32,138 nucleotides of DNA from assembly GCA_031397815.1 (NCBI GenBank), contig JANNMJ010000175.1, forward strand, positions 1 through 32,138, in the 5' to 3' direction. The position numbers and the translations under genes were made by a program. Source of the DNA: JANNMJ01 sp031397815. Lineage in GTDB: Bacteria > Bacteroidota > Bacteroidia > Cytophagales > Hymenobacteraceae. Below are positions 7,977 to 16,187 of this stretch, piece after piece. Each line of letters begins with the position of its first letter. The first letter of the stretch is position 1. Below the pieces are notes generated by a model. It did not search any database, had not been told where the DNA came from, and saw only the letters and a list, made by a program, of their open reading frames with translations.

Positions 7977-8564
7977 TCAATCGGCGGCGTACCCGGCGGG
8001 CAGCCCCGGCGTACCGTGGGCGCGCTGAATGAGACGTTGCATTTTCAGGCGGGCTTTGTGCAGATTCGATTTAGAGGCACCTTCCGAGATTCCGAGCATC
8101 TGGCCGATCTCGATATGGCTGTACCCCTCGACGACGTACAGGTTGAAAACCACGCGGCACGCCGGGGTGAGGTGCTGCACAAGCTGCATAATCTCGGCGG
8201 CGGAGAGCTGAGAGATGGCATCCGCCGTGACGGAATCGGCGCGGTTCTCGGCGTAGAGCAGCTCCACGGTGGGTTTCTGCTGCTGCGACCGCCGGAAATG
8301 GTCAATCGCGGTGTTCACCATAATGCGGCGCAGCCAACCCTCGAAAGAGCCGCCACCGGTACGCTGATGCAAATGAGTGAAAACCTTCATAAATCCGTCG
8401 TTGAGTAGCTCGGCAGCTTCCTCGCGGGTGGCGGCGTAGCGGAGGCACAAGTGCATCGCCAAGCCGTAATACTGTTTGTAAAGCAGTTTCTGGCACCGCA
8501 GGTCACCGCGCGCGCAGCCGGCCAAAAGGTCGGCCTCGGAAAGCGGATCAGGGGAAACGGCCAT
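7977..8564 (-). CDS. ECF-type RNA polymerase sigma factor
   Basis: 195-residue sigma-70 family protein. Region 2 spans about 24-94 (LYKQYYGLAMHLCLRYA, AAELLNDGFMKVFTHL, FEGWLRRIMVNTAIDHFRR) and region 4 about 120-178 (LTPACRVVFNLYVVEGYSHIE and the helix-turn-helix IGQMLGISEGASKSNLHKAR). Region 3 and region 1.1 are absent, as in ECF sigmas. The ATG at 8564 gives a normal length; the frame extends upstream to 8744 but that stretch is low-quality sequence over a hairpin. It is transcribed with the anti-sigma-like gene and sits between two surface-protein paralogues, so it may control surface-protein or envelope genes; its regulon cannot be read from the sequence. Confidence 0.92.
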   Translation of the reverse strand: MAVSPDPLSEADLLAGCARGDLRCQKLLYKQYYGLAMHLCLRYAATREEAAELLNDGFMKVFTHLHQRTGGGSFEGWLRRIMVNTAIDHFRRSQQQKPTVELLYAENRADSVTADAISQLSAAEIMQLVQHLTPACRVVFNLYVVEGYSHIEIGQMLGISEGASKSNLHKARLKMQRLIQRAHGTPGLPAGYAAD

Positions 8565-8658
8565 CAGAAACGAAACTCGGGGCGCAAGACGTGCGCCGAT
8601 AGCCCCGGCGTTGCCGAGGGACGTAAAAAAATTCTCTCTCCCTCTCTCAACAGCACGA

Positions 8659-8688
8659 GGCCGCTCCCTATCATCGTAGGAAGCGGCC
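8659..8688 (-). terminator. Possible terminator hairpin after the type-A surface protein
   Basis: Arms 8659-8670 and 8677-8688 form a 12-bp stem with one mismatch and a 6-nt loop, 78 nt past the stop at 8766. The only T-run on the minus strand (T7, complement of 8626-8632) comes about 26 nt after the stem, so the call is weak. The rest of the 200-bp gap 8565-8765 shows no gene. Confidence 0.35.
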
Positions 8689-8765
8689 CCGATTAAGGTG
8701 TCCGAAGTTACCACCAAGCGCGCAGCTTTCACGGCTGCTTTCACTTGCTCTATCGTTACTGCCTA

Positions 8766-10397
8766 CTACTGCTTCACCAGCACCGCGTGCTGCTGACCGG
8801 CTGTCCCGCGGTAACGCGCCACGTATTGCCCGGCCGGCAGCGCGCTGCTCGGGTGCCACGTAAGCGTATGCGTACCGGCGCCAACGGGAACGGCCATTTG
8901 GTCGACGAGCCGGCCCATCGCATCGTAAATCTGAACCGCCGCAGTGCCGTCGGCGGTGGTGCGCTTGATGGTCAGGCGCACATCCGAGGTGAACGGGTTC
9001 GGGTAGGCGATGAGCGGCTTTTTAGTCGTGGCTGCGGCCAGGCCGGTGGGCCGGAGAGGGGCCACGAAAACCCGTAGCGGGTAAAAGGCATTGCTCGCAT
9101 TGGGGCAGCCGTTATCGCGGACGCGCAAGTAAAACGGGTGCGCTTGCGAACGCGCATTAGCGGCCGAAGGCGTCCAGGAGATGAGAGCGTGCGTGAGGGA
9201 AATTCCACCCGCTTGCAGTAGCGGCGTAGTGGCGAGCGTACTACCGGCGGGCGAAGCACCAGAGGGCATTTCGATGGAAATAGAATCGCCGTTGCTATCC
9301 ACGAACGGCACATCGATCAGCAGATTCTCGCCGACGTATGAATAAACAGTATCGCCGTAATTGATGCCGGTGGTGTCGGTACCGGAAATAATCTGAATTG
9401 GTGTGTTCCAGTTGGCAATCGCGGGGGCGGCATTCCCGACCACCGCTAAGCGCACCAGCAAACCGGCCACTTCGCGCCGGATCGTGCTGATTTTTCGCGG
9501 CATTCCATTGATTCGGCGCCACGCATCGACCTGAAGCACGAACACGAATTTATTGTCTTCATCCGTCGGGCCAACCGGACCCGTACTCGTCATAATACTT
9601 CCCGGCGTGAACGTAAGCGTCCCCTGCTGGTCGAGTGACACGGGCGGCGTACCGGCCAACAGCCGAATAGGGTTTTGCAGCGTATGGCCGTTGGCGTAGG
9701 GGATCGCCATATTGGCCGCCGACAGCGGACGCGCCATCGAGTAAACGAGCGAGTCGCCTTCGGCATCTACCACTGCGCCGTTGTAGCGTACCAGCGTATT
9801 CTCATACATGATGGCCAACGGCTGCAGCCCGCCGATAATGGAAAAAGCCGGCGATGAATCGTCCGTCACCAAGCGGTTGTTCATATGCATCTCGGTGTAG
9901 AGATCTGTTCCGAAGCCTAGATTTCGGGTATTCGGACGGGCGTTGATCGAGGTGCTCAACACCCAATCTGTGCATTGGGAGTTAGGACTGGTGCCGATCA
10001 CAACCAGACCGGAGTAGGTGTAGATATTGTAATTCGGAAAACCGTTTGACGGGATAGACCGGAGGCTATCGCAAATCGCGCTCTGATTTTGCAGGCGGCA
10101 ATACGGATTACCGAGCTGCGAGCTGCGTGGAAGCAAATCTTTGGTACCACCAGCATTGGGAAAGTTGCTGGGGCCGCAGCCCGTCGCTTCGTAAGTCAGC
10201 GTGAAGCTACCGGGCGCGGAAATACCGGAGCAATCGCGGTAGAACCGCAGATTCACCATGTAAATACCCGGCGAAACGCTTATGTAGCTCATATCGGCTC
10301 CGAGCGCGTGGGAAGCCTGAGCGGTGCGCGGCACCAACAGCGCCGTGAAAATCAGCGCCAGCCAGCCGACGCGATGGAAGTGGAAAAATTTCGACAT
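8766..10397 (-). CDS. Secreted surface protein with type A T9SS sorting domain
   Basis: 543 residues. Signal peptide about 1-28 (LALIFTALLVPRTAQA), then the same N-terminal module as the gene at 4637-6847: ASHALGADMSY, RFYRDCSGISAPGSFTLTYE, NPYC, PNYNIYTYSGLVV, ARPNTRNLGFGTDLYTEMH and RPLSAAN all have counterparts there. The C-terminus (about 460-543) is instead a type A T9SS sorting domain: YPNPF, VQIYDAMGRLV, LPAGQYV and a basic end QHAVLVKQ. It should be exported by Sec, carried across the outer membrane by T9SS, and anchored or released by the sortase-like PorU step. A likely -7 box lies at 10425-10432. Ligand unknown. Confidence 0.88.
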   Translation of the reverse strand: MSKFFHFHRVGWLALIFTALLVPRTAQASHALGADMSYISVSPGIYMVNLRFYRDCSGISAPGSFTLTYEATGCGPSNFPNAGGTKDLLPRSSQLGNPYCRLQNQSAICDSLRSIPSNGFPNYNIYTYSGLVVIGTSPNSQCTDWVLSTSINARPNTRNLGFGTDLYTEMHMNNRLVTDDSSPAFSIIGGLQPLAIMYENTLVRYNGAVVDAEGDSLVYSMARPLSAANMAIPYANGHTLQNPIRLLAGTPPVSLDQQGTLTFTPGSIMTSTGPVGPTDEDNKFVFVLQVDAWRRINGMPRKISTIRREVAGLLVRLAVVGNAAPAIANWNTPIQIISGTDTTGINYGDTVYSYVGENLLIDVPFVDSNGDSISIEMPSGASPAGSTLATTPLLQAGGISLTHALISWTPSAANARSQAHPFYLRVRDNGCPNASNAFYPLRVFVAPLRPTGLAAATTKKPLIAYPNPFTSDVRLTIKRTTADGTAAVQIYDAMGRLVDQMAVPVGAGTHTLTWHPSSALPAGQYVARYRGTAGQQHAVLVKQ

Positions 10398-10424
10398 AAA
10401 AAATGGAAAAAGGGTCTATCTCGA

Positions 10425-10432
10425 CAAACATA
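10425..10432 (-). promoter_or_regulatory. Candidate -7 promoter element for the type-A surface protein
   Basis: TATGTTTG on the minus strand matches TAnnTTTG exactly and would start transcription about 20 nt before the ATG at 10397. No clear TTG -33 box is present 17-23 nt upstream, so this is a half-supported promoter. Confidence 0.4.
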
Positions 10433-10659
10433 ACTCCTTTTGGCCCTTTCTCCGTTTCTGCCTTAATCACCTATTACTCACACGCTATCTGAGTGGTAGG
10501 CGTACGTCGCGAACACGTAGATTGAAGAGTTCGGACCGACGTATTGAAGGGGTGCTACTGGCGCCGCAAGTCAGCACTGACCACCCACTTGAACGCCTCA
10601 GATGCGGCGGCGGCCCCCAGCGGTGCCATAGGCAACCGACCGGGTATAGGAGCGTCTCC

Positions 10660-10687
10660 TTGCGATTGCCTGATATCTGTACCTTTG
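10660..10687 (+). promoter_or_regulatory. Bacteroidota-type promoter for the PspA-like/ABC operon
   Basis: TTG (10660-10662), 17 nt, then TACCTTTG (10680-10687), an exact TAnnTTTG match. Transcription would begin near 10694, leaving a leader of roughly 95 nt before the ATG at 10788. The 390-bp divergent gap 10398-10787 otherwise holds only the opposing -7 box; I see no gene in it. Confidence 0.55.
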
Positions 10688-10787
10688 ACAGGCTGAGGGC
10701 CTTTTTCGCTGACTATCACCGCATCAGCGCGAGGGGGCTTCGGGCAGGTTTAACTGACTCACGCACGACATTCTATCATCTTGGGAA

Positions 10788-11480
10788 ATGGAAATTTTTG
10801 ACAAGCTTACCCACGCCGCAAAGGACTTTTTTCTGGAGCCGGAAGACGGCGACAAGCCGCAACCGCAGCCCGCTGTTCCGATTCCGACGGCCGCTCCCGG
10901 CGCCCCGGCGCCTGCCCAAGCTCCGTTCACCGCGCCCGTAGTGACGCAGGCCGAGCAACGCCACCTCGACCACATCGCCGGCCTGTTGGCGGGCGATAGC
11001 AAGGATTTCAGCGCCTACGTGAAAATGGTGAAGAGCATGGCGGCGGCCGGAATGTCGGGCCCGCTGCTGTACCAGACGGCTTTCAACGCCTTCTCGGCCG
11101 TCAACGGCACCACCGTGGTGCAGCTCCTGACGTCGGCGAAGCAGTTTGAGCTGGCCCTGACGACGGACCGCGAAAAAGTCCTCACCCGCCACCGCGAGAA
11201 GATGGGCGAAGTAACCGTGGCGGGCGCGACGCCCGGCGCAGTGGCGCAGCTCCTCAATCAGGAGAAAAAACTGACCGCCGAGCTGGCCGAGCTGGCCCGG
11301 CAGCTCCAGAGCAAGCAGCAGCAGCTGCTGCAAACCCAACAACAGCTTGGTGAAGAGCGGCAGAAGACGCAGGCGGCGCTGGCTTCTTATGAGCTGGCTA
11401 ACTCGGCGGCGCTGACCGAGATTCAGGCGCACCACAAAGCTGCCATTACTTTCCTGAGCGGCGGCACCGCCGCGAAGTAA
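10788..11480 (+). CDS. Hypothetical coiled-coil protein, first gene of PspA-like/ABC operon
   Basis: 230 residues, family not recognised. It begins with an amphipathic stretch (MEIFDKLTHAAKDFFL) that could touch a membrane surface. A Pro/Ala/Gln-rich linker (about 22-52) follows, then a helical domain (about 53-145, AEQRHLDHIAGLLAG, FSAYVKMVKSMAAAGMSGPLLY) and a C-terminal coiled coil (about 155-215) rich in Gln, Glu and Lys (ELARQLQSKQQQLLQTQQQL). There is no signal peptide or membrane helix, so it is cytoplasmic. It stands first in the operon, 28 nt before the PspA-like gene, and is probably a soluble partner of that coiled-coil membrane protein. That role is inference. Confidence 0.85.
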   Translation: MEIFDKLTHAAKDFFLEPEDGDKPQPQPAVPIPTAAPGAPAPAQAPFTAPVVTQAEQRHLDHIAGLLAGDSKDFSAYVKMVKSMAAAGMSGPLLYQTAFNAFSAVNGTTVVQLLTSAKQFELALTTDREKVLTRHREKMGEVTVAGATPGAVAQLLNQEKKLTAELAELARQLQSKQQQLLQTQQQLGEERQKTQAALASYELANSAALTEIQAHHKAAITFLSGGTAAK

Positions 11481-11508
11481 TTCCGTTCCCGCCCCCCATT
11501 ATTGCACC

Positions 11509-12510
11509 ATGAACACTCCCTTACTAGGGCCGCCCTCCCCGTCCGATGGCTTACCGTCGTGGCAGAAACCTGAAAAAGTAGCCGCTTGGGCTTTCGTAGG
11601 CCTCCTGGCCGGAATGGGGGTTTACTACTGGGGGCTGATTGTGCCGTTTTTGGTCGATATCGTCTTCGATACCGTCAAGCTCGGGATTGGCCTCGGGACG
11701 TTGTTCGTGCTGTTTTTATTGGCCACGAACAAGCGGATCCAAACGGGGCTGTGGTACGTGGGGCAGCGGGTTTTCCGGTTGGCGGCGGGCATCTTCGTTA
11801 ATATCGACCCCATCGGCATTATGGAAGATTATATCCGTAACACCGAAAAAGAGGCGCGTAATATGGAGCAGGAAGTTGGCCACATCGAAGGGGCCAACGA
11901 GCTGGTTAAGCGCAAGCTCGACGCCAACCGTACGCAGATGCAGGAATATCTGTCGCTGGCGGATGCCGCCCAACGGCAGGGCGAGAAAGACAGCGCCGAA
12001 TCCTACGCCTCCCGCGCCGCGCAGCTCGAAGATTATAATCGCCGCCTGATGCCGATGGCGACCACCACCGCCAACGTGAGCGTGGTGATGCGGCAGATTC
12101 TGAAAGCCGCGCTCCGGCAAATCGATAATTCCAAGTTCAAAGTCAACCTCCTCAAGGATGAGTATGAGTTGGTGAAGCGCACCTCGTCGGGGATGCGCGC
12201 GGCGATGAATATCCTGCGCGGCGATCCGGATAAAAAGTACTTCTTCGACCTCGCCACCGACCGCGTCGCGCAGGATATGGCGCAGCAGCTCGGCCAGATC
12301 AAGCAGGCGATGCGATACTCGCAGGAGTTCGTCAAGGAGATGGATATTCAGAATGGGGTGATGAGCGAGAAAGGCCAACGCCTGCTCGATAAATACCAAA
12401 AAGGCGAATTCAGCGCCATTATGGATAATGAAGCGCCCGTGCGCTTCCCCGCGACCGGCGCCGGGGCTGCCAAAGCCACCGACGACGCTTACGGCAAGCT
12501 ACTGGATTAG
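11509..12510 (+). CDS. Membrane-anchored PspA/IM30-like coiled-coil protein
   Basis: 333 residues. Two N-terminal membrane helices (about 25-48 and 55-72) are followed by a long, charged, almost wholly helical region (about 99-280). Its layout resembles PspA/Vipp1: DPIGIMEDYIRNTEKEAR, a first coiled coil, the Ala-rich turn SAESYASRAAQLEDYNRRL, and a second coiled coil ending DKYQKGEFSAIMD. Classical PspA lacks membrane helices and binds membranes through an amphipathic N-terminal helix, so here the scaffold would be permanently tethered. Similarity was judged by eye and is remote; an unrelated coiled-coil family is possible. The gap to the next gene (115 bp) contains a 7-bp stem hairpin (12517-12523/12542-12548). 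Confidence 0.85.
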   Translation: MNTPLLGPPSPSDGLPSWQKPEKVAAWAFVGLLAGMGVYYWGLIVPFLVDIVFDTVKLGIGLGTLFVLFLLATNKRIQTGLWYVGQRVFRLAAGIFVNIDPIGIMEDYIRNTEKEARNMEQEVGHIEGANELVKRKLDANRTQMQEYLSLADAAQRQGEKDSAESYASRAAQLEDYNRRLMPMATTTANVSVVMRQILKAALRQIDNSKFKVNLLKDEYELVKRTSSGMRAAMNILRGDPDKKYFFDLATDRVAQDMAQQLGQIKQAMRYSQEFVKEMDIQNGVMSEKGQRLLDKYQKGEFSAIMDNEAPVRFPATGAGAAKATDDAYGKLLD

Positions 12511-12625
12511 CCGACCAGCCCGGCCCGGAGACTCTACTTTACCGGGCTGCGCCGACTAAGCCAGCTTTTCGGAGCGTGGCGAAGCCCTTGCGGCCCTTTC
12601 GTCCTAAAAAAATCCCCTCTTTTCA

Positions 12626-14404
12626 ATGACCACTCGCGGTAAAATCTTTATTGCCATCATCGTCCTCGTGGCGCTGTATTTTGGCATCAATAAGCTCACA
12701 TCGAGCAATCTGCTGTTCAAACCGGCGGCGAAGGAATCGGTGCTGCTCAACTCGATTGAGCTGCCGACCACTTCCGGCAGTAACGGCGTCAATACGGTGG
12801 TGCCGCTGGCGGACCTGCCGAGCACCACACCCGCCGAAAAGGGCACGCCTATCGTGTGGGAGATTATGGCTTGGAACTCGCAGATGGCAGGGATGCTCGC
12901 CAACGGCGGGCCGCGCACCACGACCGGCTCGGCGATGGCCGCCAACGGCATCGATATGCAGATCGTGCGGCAGGACGACGTGAGTAAGATGCAGGCCGAT
13001 CTGGTGAAAAATGCCTCTGACCTTGCGACCAACCCCGAAACTCCGGGCCTGATCGTGAGCATCATGGGCGACGGCCTGCCGGGCTTCTCGGCGGTGCAGG
13101 AGCAGCTCAAGAAAACCGGCACGCAGCTCCAGATTATTCCGTACAGCGTCGGGAAGTCGTTCGGCGAAGACAAATTGATGGGGCCGAAAGAATGGCTCGA
13201 CAACCCGAAGCTCGCCCTCGGCAAAACCGTGGCCTGCTACCTGCGCGACGGCGACCAAAACATCGCCCTGAAATGGTGCGCTGATAACGGCCTGAAAGTG
13301 AACCCCGACGAAACCACCTACGACCCGCAAGCCGTGAACTTCATGGCGGCGAGCGACTTCCTGGTGGCAGCAGAGAAATACATTTTGGGCAAGCCCGAAA
13401 GCCGTGATAAAATCGTGGACGGCAAGAATACCGGCGTCAAAGTAGACGTCGTGGCCGATGCCGTGGCTACCTGGACGCCCGGCGACGTGAATATCGCGAA
13501 GCAAAAAGGCGGTCTGGTGAGCATCGTTTCGACGAAAGAATACTCGAACCAGATGCCGAATATTATGGTCACGACCAAGCGCTGGTACGACGCCCACCCG
13601 AAAGAAGTGGAAGGCCTGATGCTGGCGCACGCCGTGGCGGGCGACCAAGTGAAATCGCACCCGGAAGCGCTGGCGCACGCCGCCGATATCTCGGCCGACG
13701 TGTACGGCGACAAGGACAAGAACGGCGCGTACTGGCTACGGTACTACAAGGGCGTCGCGGAAGCCGACCGCAACGGCGACGTGGTGGAGCTGGGCGGCAG
13801 CAAGGTCTTCAACTTCAGCGATAACCTGAACCTGTTCGGCCTCAACGAAGGCGGCACGAACATTTACGCATCGGTTTATAAGGCCTTCGGCGATGTGCAG
13901 AGCCGCTTGTACCCGAAAGAGCTGCCGACGTACGTCCCCCTCGACCAGATGCTCGACCTTACTCCGCTGCGCAATATGCAAGCGCGGTTCAAGGGCAAAA
14001 CCGTGGCCCCGGCCGAAACCCAGAAATTCGCCGCCGGTGATGAGATCCGCCGCAGCGTGAGCAAGCGCGCCTGGAATATCGAATTCAATACGGCGCAAAG
14101 CACCTTCTCGCCAGCCGCCGAGCGCGAGCTGGACCAGCTTTTCGATGACTTGGTGGTGGCGGGTAACCTCAAAGTGGCCGTCCACGGTCACACCGACAAC
14201 ACCGGCGACCCGCAAGCCAATCAGCAGCTTTCCGAAGACCGGGCAATGGCCGTACGCCAGTGGCTGGAGCGCAAAAGCAGCAGCGCCTTCCCCGAAGGCC
14301 GGATTCAAGTGTACGCCCACGGCCCCACCGAGCCGATTGCGAGCAACGCAACGGTCGCCGGAAAGGCTAAAAACCGCCGCGTCGAGATTGTGCTCGGTAA
14401 CTAA
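12626..14404 (+). CDS. ABC substrate-binding domain fused to OmpA-like peptidoglycan-binding domain
   Basis: 592 residues. An N-terminal membrane helix (about 6-23, KIFIAIIVLVALYFGI) has no lipobox or clear cleavage site, so the protein is probably an inner-membrane-anchored periplasmic protein. Residues about 75-440 look like a periplasmic substrate-binding fold of the NMT1/TauA or phosphate-binding kind (PIVWEIMAWNSQMAGMLA, KTVACYLRDGDQNIALKWC, VVADAVATWTPGDVN). Residues about 485-592 are an OmpA C-terminal domain (IEFNTAQSTFSPAAERELD, HGHTDNTGD with Asp524, QLSEDRAMAVRQWL, NRRVEI at 583-588), which binds peptidoglycan diaminopimelate in known members. It is followed by permease and ATPase genes, so it is the receptor of this transporter-like complex. 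The ligand cannot be read. Confidence 0.88.
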   Translation: MTTRGKIFIAIIVLVALYFGINKLTSSNLLFKPAAKESVLLNSIELPTTSGSNGVNTVVPLADLPSTTPAEKGTPIVWEIMAWNSQMAGMLANGGPRTTTGSAMAANGIDMQIVRQDDVSKMQADLVKNASDLATNPETPGLIVSIMGDGLPGFSAVQEQLKKTGTQLQIIPYSVGKSFGEDKLMGPKEWLDNPKLALGKTVACYLRDGDQNIALKWCADNGLKVNPDETTYDPQAVNFMAASDFLVAAEKYILGKPESRDKIVDGKNTGVKVDVVADAVATWTPGDVNIAKQKGGLVSIVSTKEYSNQMPNIMVTTKRWYDAHPKEVEGLMLAHAVAGDQVKSHPEALAHAADISADVYGDKDKNGAYWLRYYKGVAEADRNGDVVELGGSKVFNFSDNLNLFGLNEGGTNIYASVYKAFGDVQSRLYPKELPTYVPLDQMLDLTPLRNMQARFKGKTVAPAETQKFAAGDEIRRSVSKRAWNIEFNTAQSTFSPAAERELDQLFDDLVVAGNLKVAVHGHTDNTGDPQANQQLSEDRAMAVRQWLERKSSSAFPEGRIQVYAHGPTEPIASNATVAGKAKNRRVEIVLGN

Positions 14405-14446
14405 TCCGGCATTCTACCTCTTCCCGTCGCCTTTTCGGGCCGTGCT

Positions 14447-15226
14447 ATGATCAAGCAGCTGTTCGTGCCGAATGCCAAGCCGCGCCCCTCCATCTACCTC
14501 ACGATGGTGGGGGCGCAGGTGCTGGTTTTACTCCTTCTGTGGCTCTTTTACCCGCTCCAGCTCTTCCCGACGCTCGGCGAAGTGCTGCACGCGTTTAAGG
14601 ATTTGGTCACCACGCAGGGGCTGATTCAGGAGCTTTGGGCGAGCCTGACGACCGCCCTCGGTGCCCTCGGCATCGCCACGGTGCTGGCACTGATTATCTC
14701 GTACCTCACGGCGCTGCCGTTCTTCCGGCCGCTGGCGTACGCCGCGACCAAGATGCGCTACCTCACGCTGACCGGCCTGACGTTTTTTATGGCCCTAATG
14801 CTCAGCTCGGGGCATCAAGTGAAGCTGTCGGTGCTGGTTTTCGGCGCTACGGTGTACTTGGTGACGGGCATGACGAGCGTTATCCTGACCACCACGCAGG
14901 AAGAGATGGACCACGCCCGCACGCTGGGAATGAGCGAGTGGCGGAGCTTTTTTGAGGTCGTCGTGCTCGGCAAGCTCGATGAGATGCTGGAAGTGGTGCG
15001 CCAGAATTTCGCCATTATCTGGACGATGATTACGCTCGTCGAGACGCTTTACCAGTCCGAGGGCGGCATTGGGCTGCTGCTTTACAAGCAGAACCGGTAC
15101 CTGCACTTGGCGGGGGTCGTGGCGATTCAGCTCATCATCCTCGCCACCGGCGCCTTGCAGGATTACCTGTTCATGTTCCTGCGGCGCCTGTTCTTCCCGT
15201 ACTCCAGCCTGACTTCGGCCAAGTAA
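14447..15226 (+). CDS. ABC transporter permease (nitrate/sulfonate/taurine type)
   Basis: 259-residue inner-membrane protein with about six hydrophobic segments (for example VGAQVLVLLLLWLFYPL, LGIATVLALIISYLTAL, VVAIQLIILATGALQDYLF). It has the cytoplasmic EAA coupling loop in the expected place and form: EEMDHARTLGMSEWRSFFEV, where the ATPase docks. Size and layout match SsuC/TauC-type BPD_transp_1 permeases; a homodimer would serve the single ATPase gene 36 nt downstream. Together with the fused receptor upstream it forms a full type I importer set, but nothing shows that transport is its real output. Confidence 0.9.
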   Translation: MIKQLFVPNAKPRPSIYLTMVGAQVLVLLLLWLFYPLQLFPTLGEVLHAFKDLVTTQGLIQELWASLTTALGALGIATVLALIISYLTALPFFRPLAYAATKMRYLTLTGLTFFMALMLSSGHQVKLSVLVFGATVYLVTGMTSVILTTTQEEMDHARTLGMSEWRSFFEVVVLGKLDEMLEVVRQNFAIIWTMITLVETLYQSEGGIGLLLYKQNRYLHLAGVVAIQLIILATGALQDYLFMFLRRLFFPYSSLTSAK

Positions 15227-15262
15227 GCGCTCCTCTCCCCTCGCTTCTCCCTACGACTACAG

Positions 15263-16099
15263 ATGCTCCGCGCTATGGCCGATCATTCGTACCACGACTC
15301 CGTTTTATCGCTGACCGGCATCTCGATGGCGTTCGGCGGCGAGGTCATTCTGCGCGATATCAACCTTGATGTCCTAAACGTGGTGCGGCCCGGCCTGAGC
15401 CAAGGGCAAGTGATTGGATTTTACGGGCGGTCCGGAATTGGCAAATCGGTGCTGTGCCGCATCAGTGCGGGCCTCCTCCCTCCTACCACCGGCACGGTGC
15501 GCGTGGCCAATCCGCTGCGGCCGGTATGCCCCGGCGATGTGGGGTTCGTGCAGCAGCGCTACCCGCTCTTCAACCACCGTACCCTCCTCGACAACCTGCT
15601 CGTGGCGGCCACCCGCAAGCACGCCCCGGCGGATGCGTTGGCGCGGGTGGAAGACCTGCTTTCGCGGTTTGATCTGGCGCAGCACCGGCGCAAGTTCCCC
15701 GCGCAGCTTTCGGGCGGTCAGCGGCAACGCGCGGCCATCGCCCAGCAACTGCTGTGCTCGGAACACCTGATTATTCTCGATGAGCCTTTTTCGGGGCTTG
15801 ATATCGCGATGGTCGATGAGGTGAAGAAGATTATCCTCGAAGTGGCGAACCTCGATGAGCTGAACACGGTCGTGATCGTGTCGCACGACTTGGCCACCAC
15901 CACCGCCATGTCGGATACGCTCTGGCTCCTCGGCCCTGAGCGCGACGCGGCCGGACAGTGCATCCCCGGCGCCACCGTCACCGAAAAGCACCATTATAAC
16001 CTTGCCGCTATGGGCTTGGCGTGGCAGCACGGCATTCAGGCCAAACCGGAATTCGTGGAGCTGATCGAGCATTTGAAGGAAGAGATTCGGAAGTCATAG
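15263..16099 (+). CDS. ABC transporter ATP-binding protein
   Basis: 278-residue cytoplasmic ATPase with a complete motif set: Walker A GRSGIGKS (55-62), Q-loop VQQ (96-98), signature LSGGQRQR (149-156), Walker B LIILDEP (169-175), D-loop SGLD, and switch His208 in SHD. The C-terminal part (about 215-278) is longer than a minimal domain and ends in a helical tail. A second ATG (15275, residue 5) could be the real start. It is the last gene of the five-gene plus-strand operon and is followed by a GTAGGGGCG hairpin and a strong terminator. It powers, or signals through, the permease at 14447. Confidence 0.93.
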   Translation: MLRAMADHSYHDSVLSLTGISMAFGGEVILRDINLDVLNVVRPGLSQGQVIGFYGRSGIGKSVLCRISAGLLPPTTGTVRVANPLRPVCPGDVGFVQQRYPLFNHRTLLDNLLVAATRKHAPADALARVEDLLSRFDLAQHRRKFPAQLSGGQRQRAAIAQQLLCSEHLIILDEPFSGLDIAMVDEVKKIILEVANLDELNTVVIVSHDLATTTAMSDTLWLLGPERDAAGQCIPGATVTEKHHYNLAAMGLAWQHGIQAKPEFVELIEHLKEEIRKS

Positions 16100-16124
16100 C
16101 TCTTTACCGCCTACCCTGATTTTC

Positions 16125-16150
16125 GTAGGGGCGGGCCTTGTGCCCGCCCG
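16125..16150. repeat. GTAGGGGCG-type palindromic repeat, copy 1
   Basis: An 8-bp stem GGGCGGGC (16129-16136) pairs with GCCCGCCC (16142-16149) around the loop CTTGT, preceded by GTAG. Related copies lie at 24049-24069, 30586-30612 and, inverted, 30655-30682, all outside genes. It behaves like a dispersed REP-style element. Confidence 0.75.
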
Positions 16151-16187
16151 CGCCAAAGAGGGTGAGGATTTCCTTCGATTCAAATCA

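Noticed and set aside
10324..10941. Plus-strand open frame spanning the divergent gap before the PspA-like operon
   Set aside because: It overlaps the start of the surface protein on one side and the coiled-coil gene in another frame; its composition is not protein-like and it crosses both promoters.
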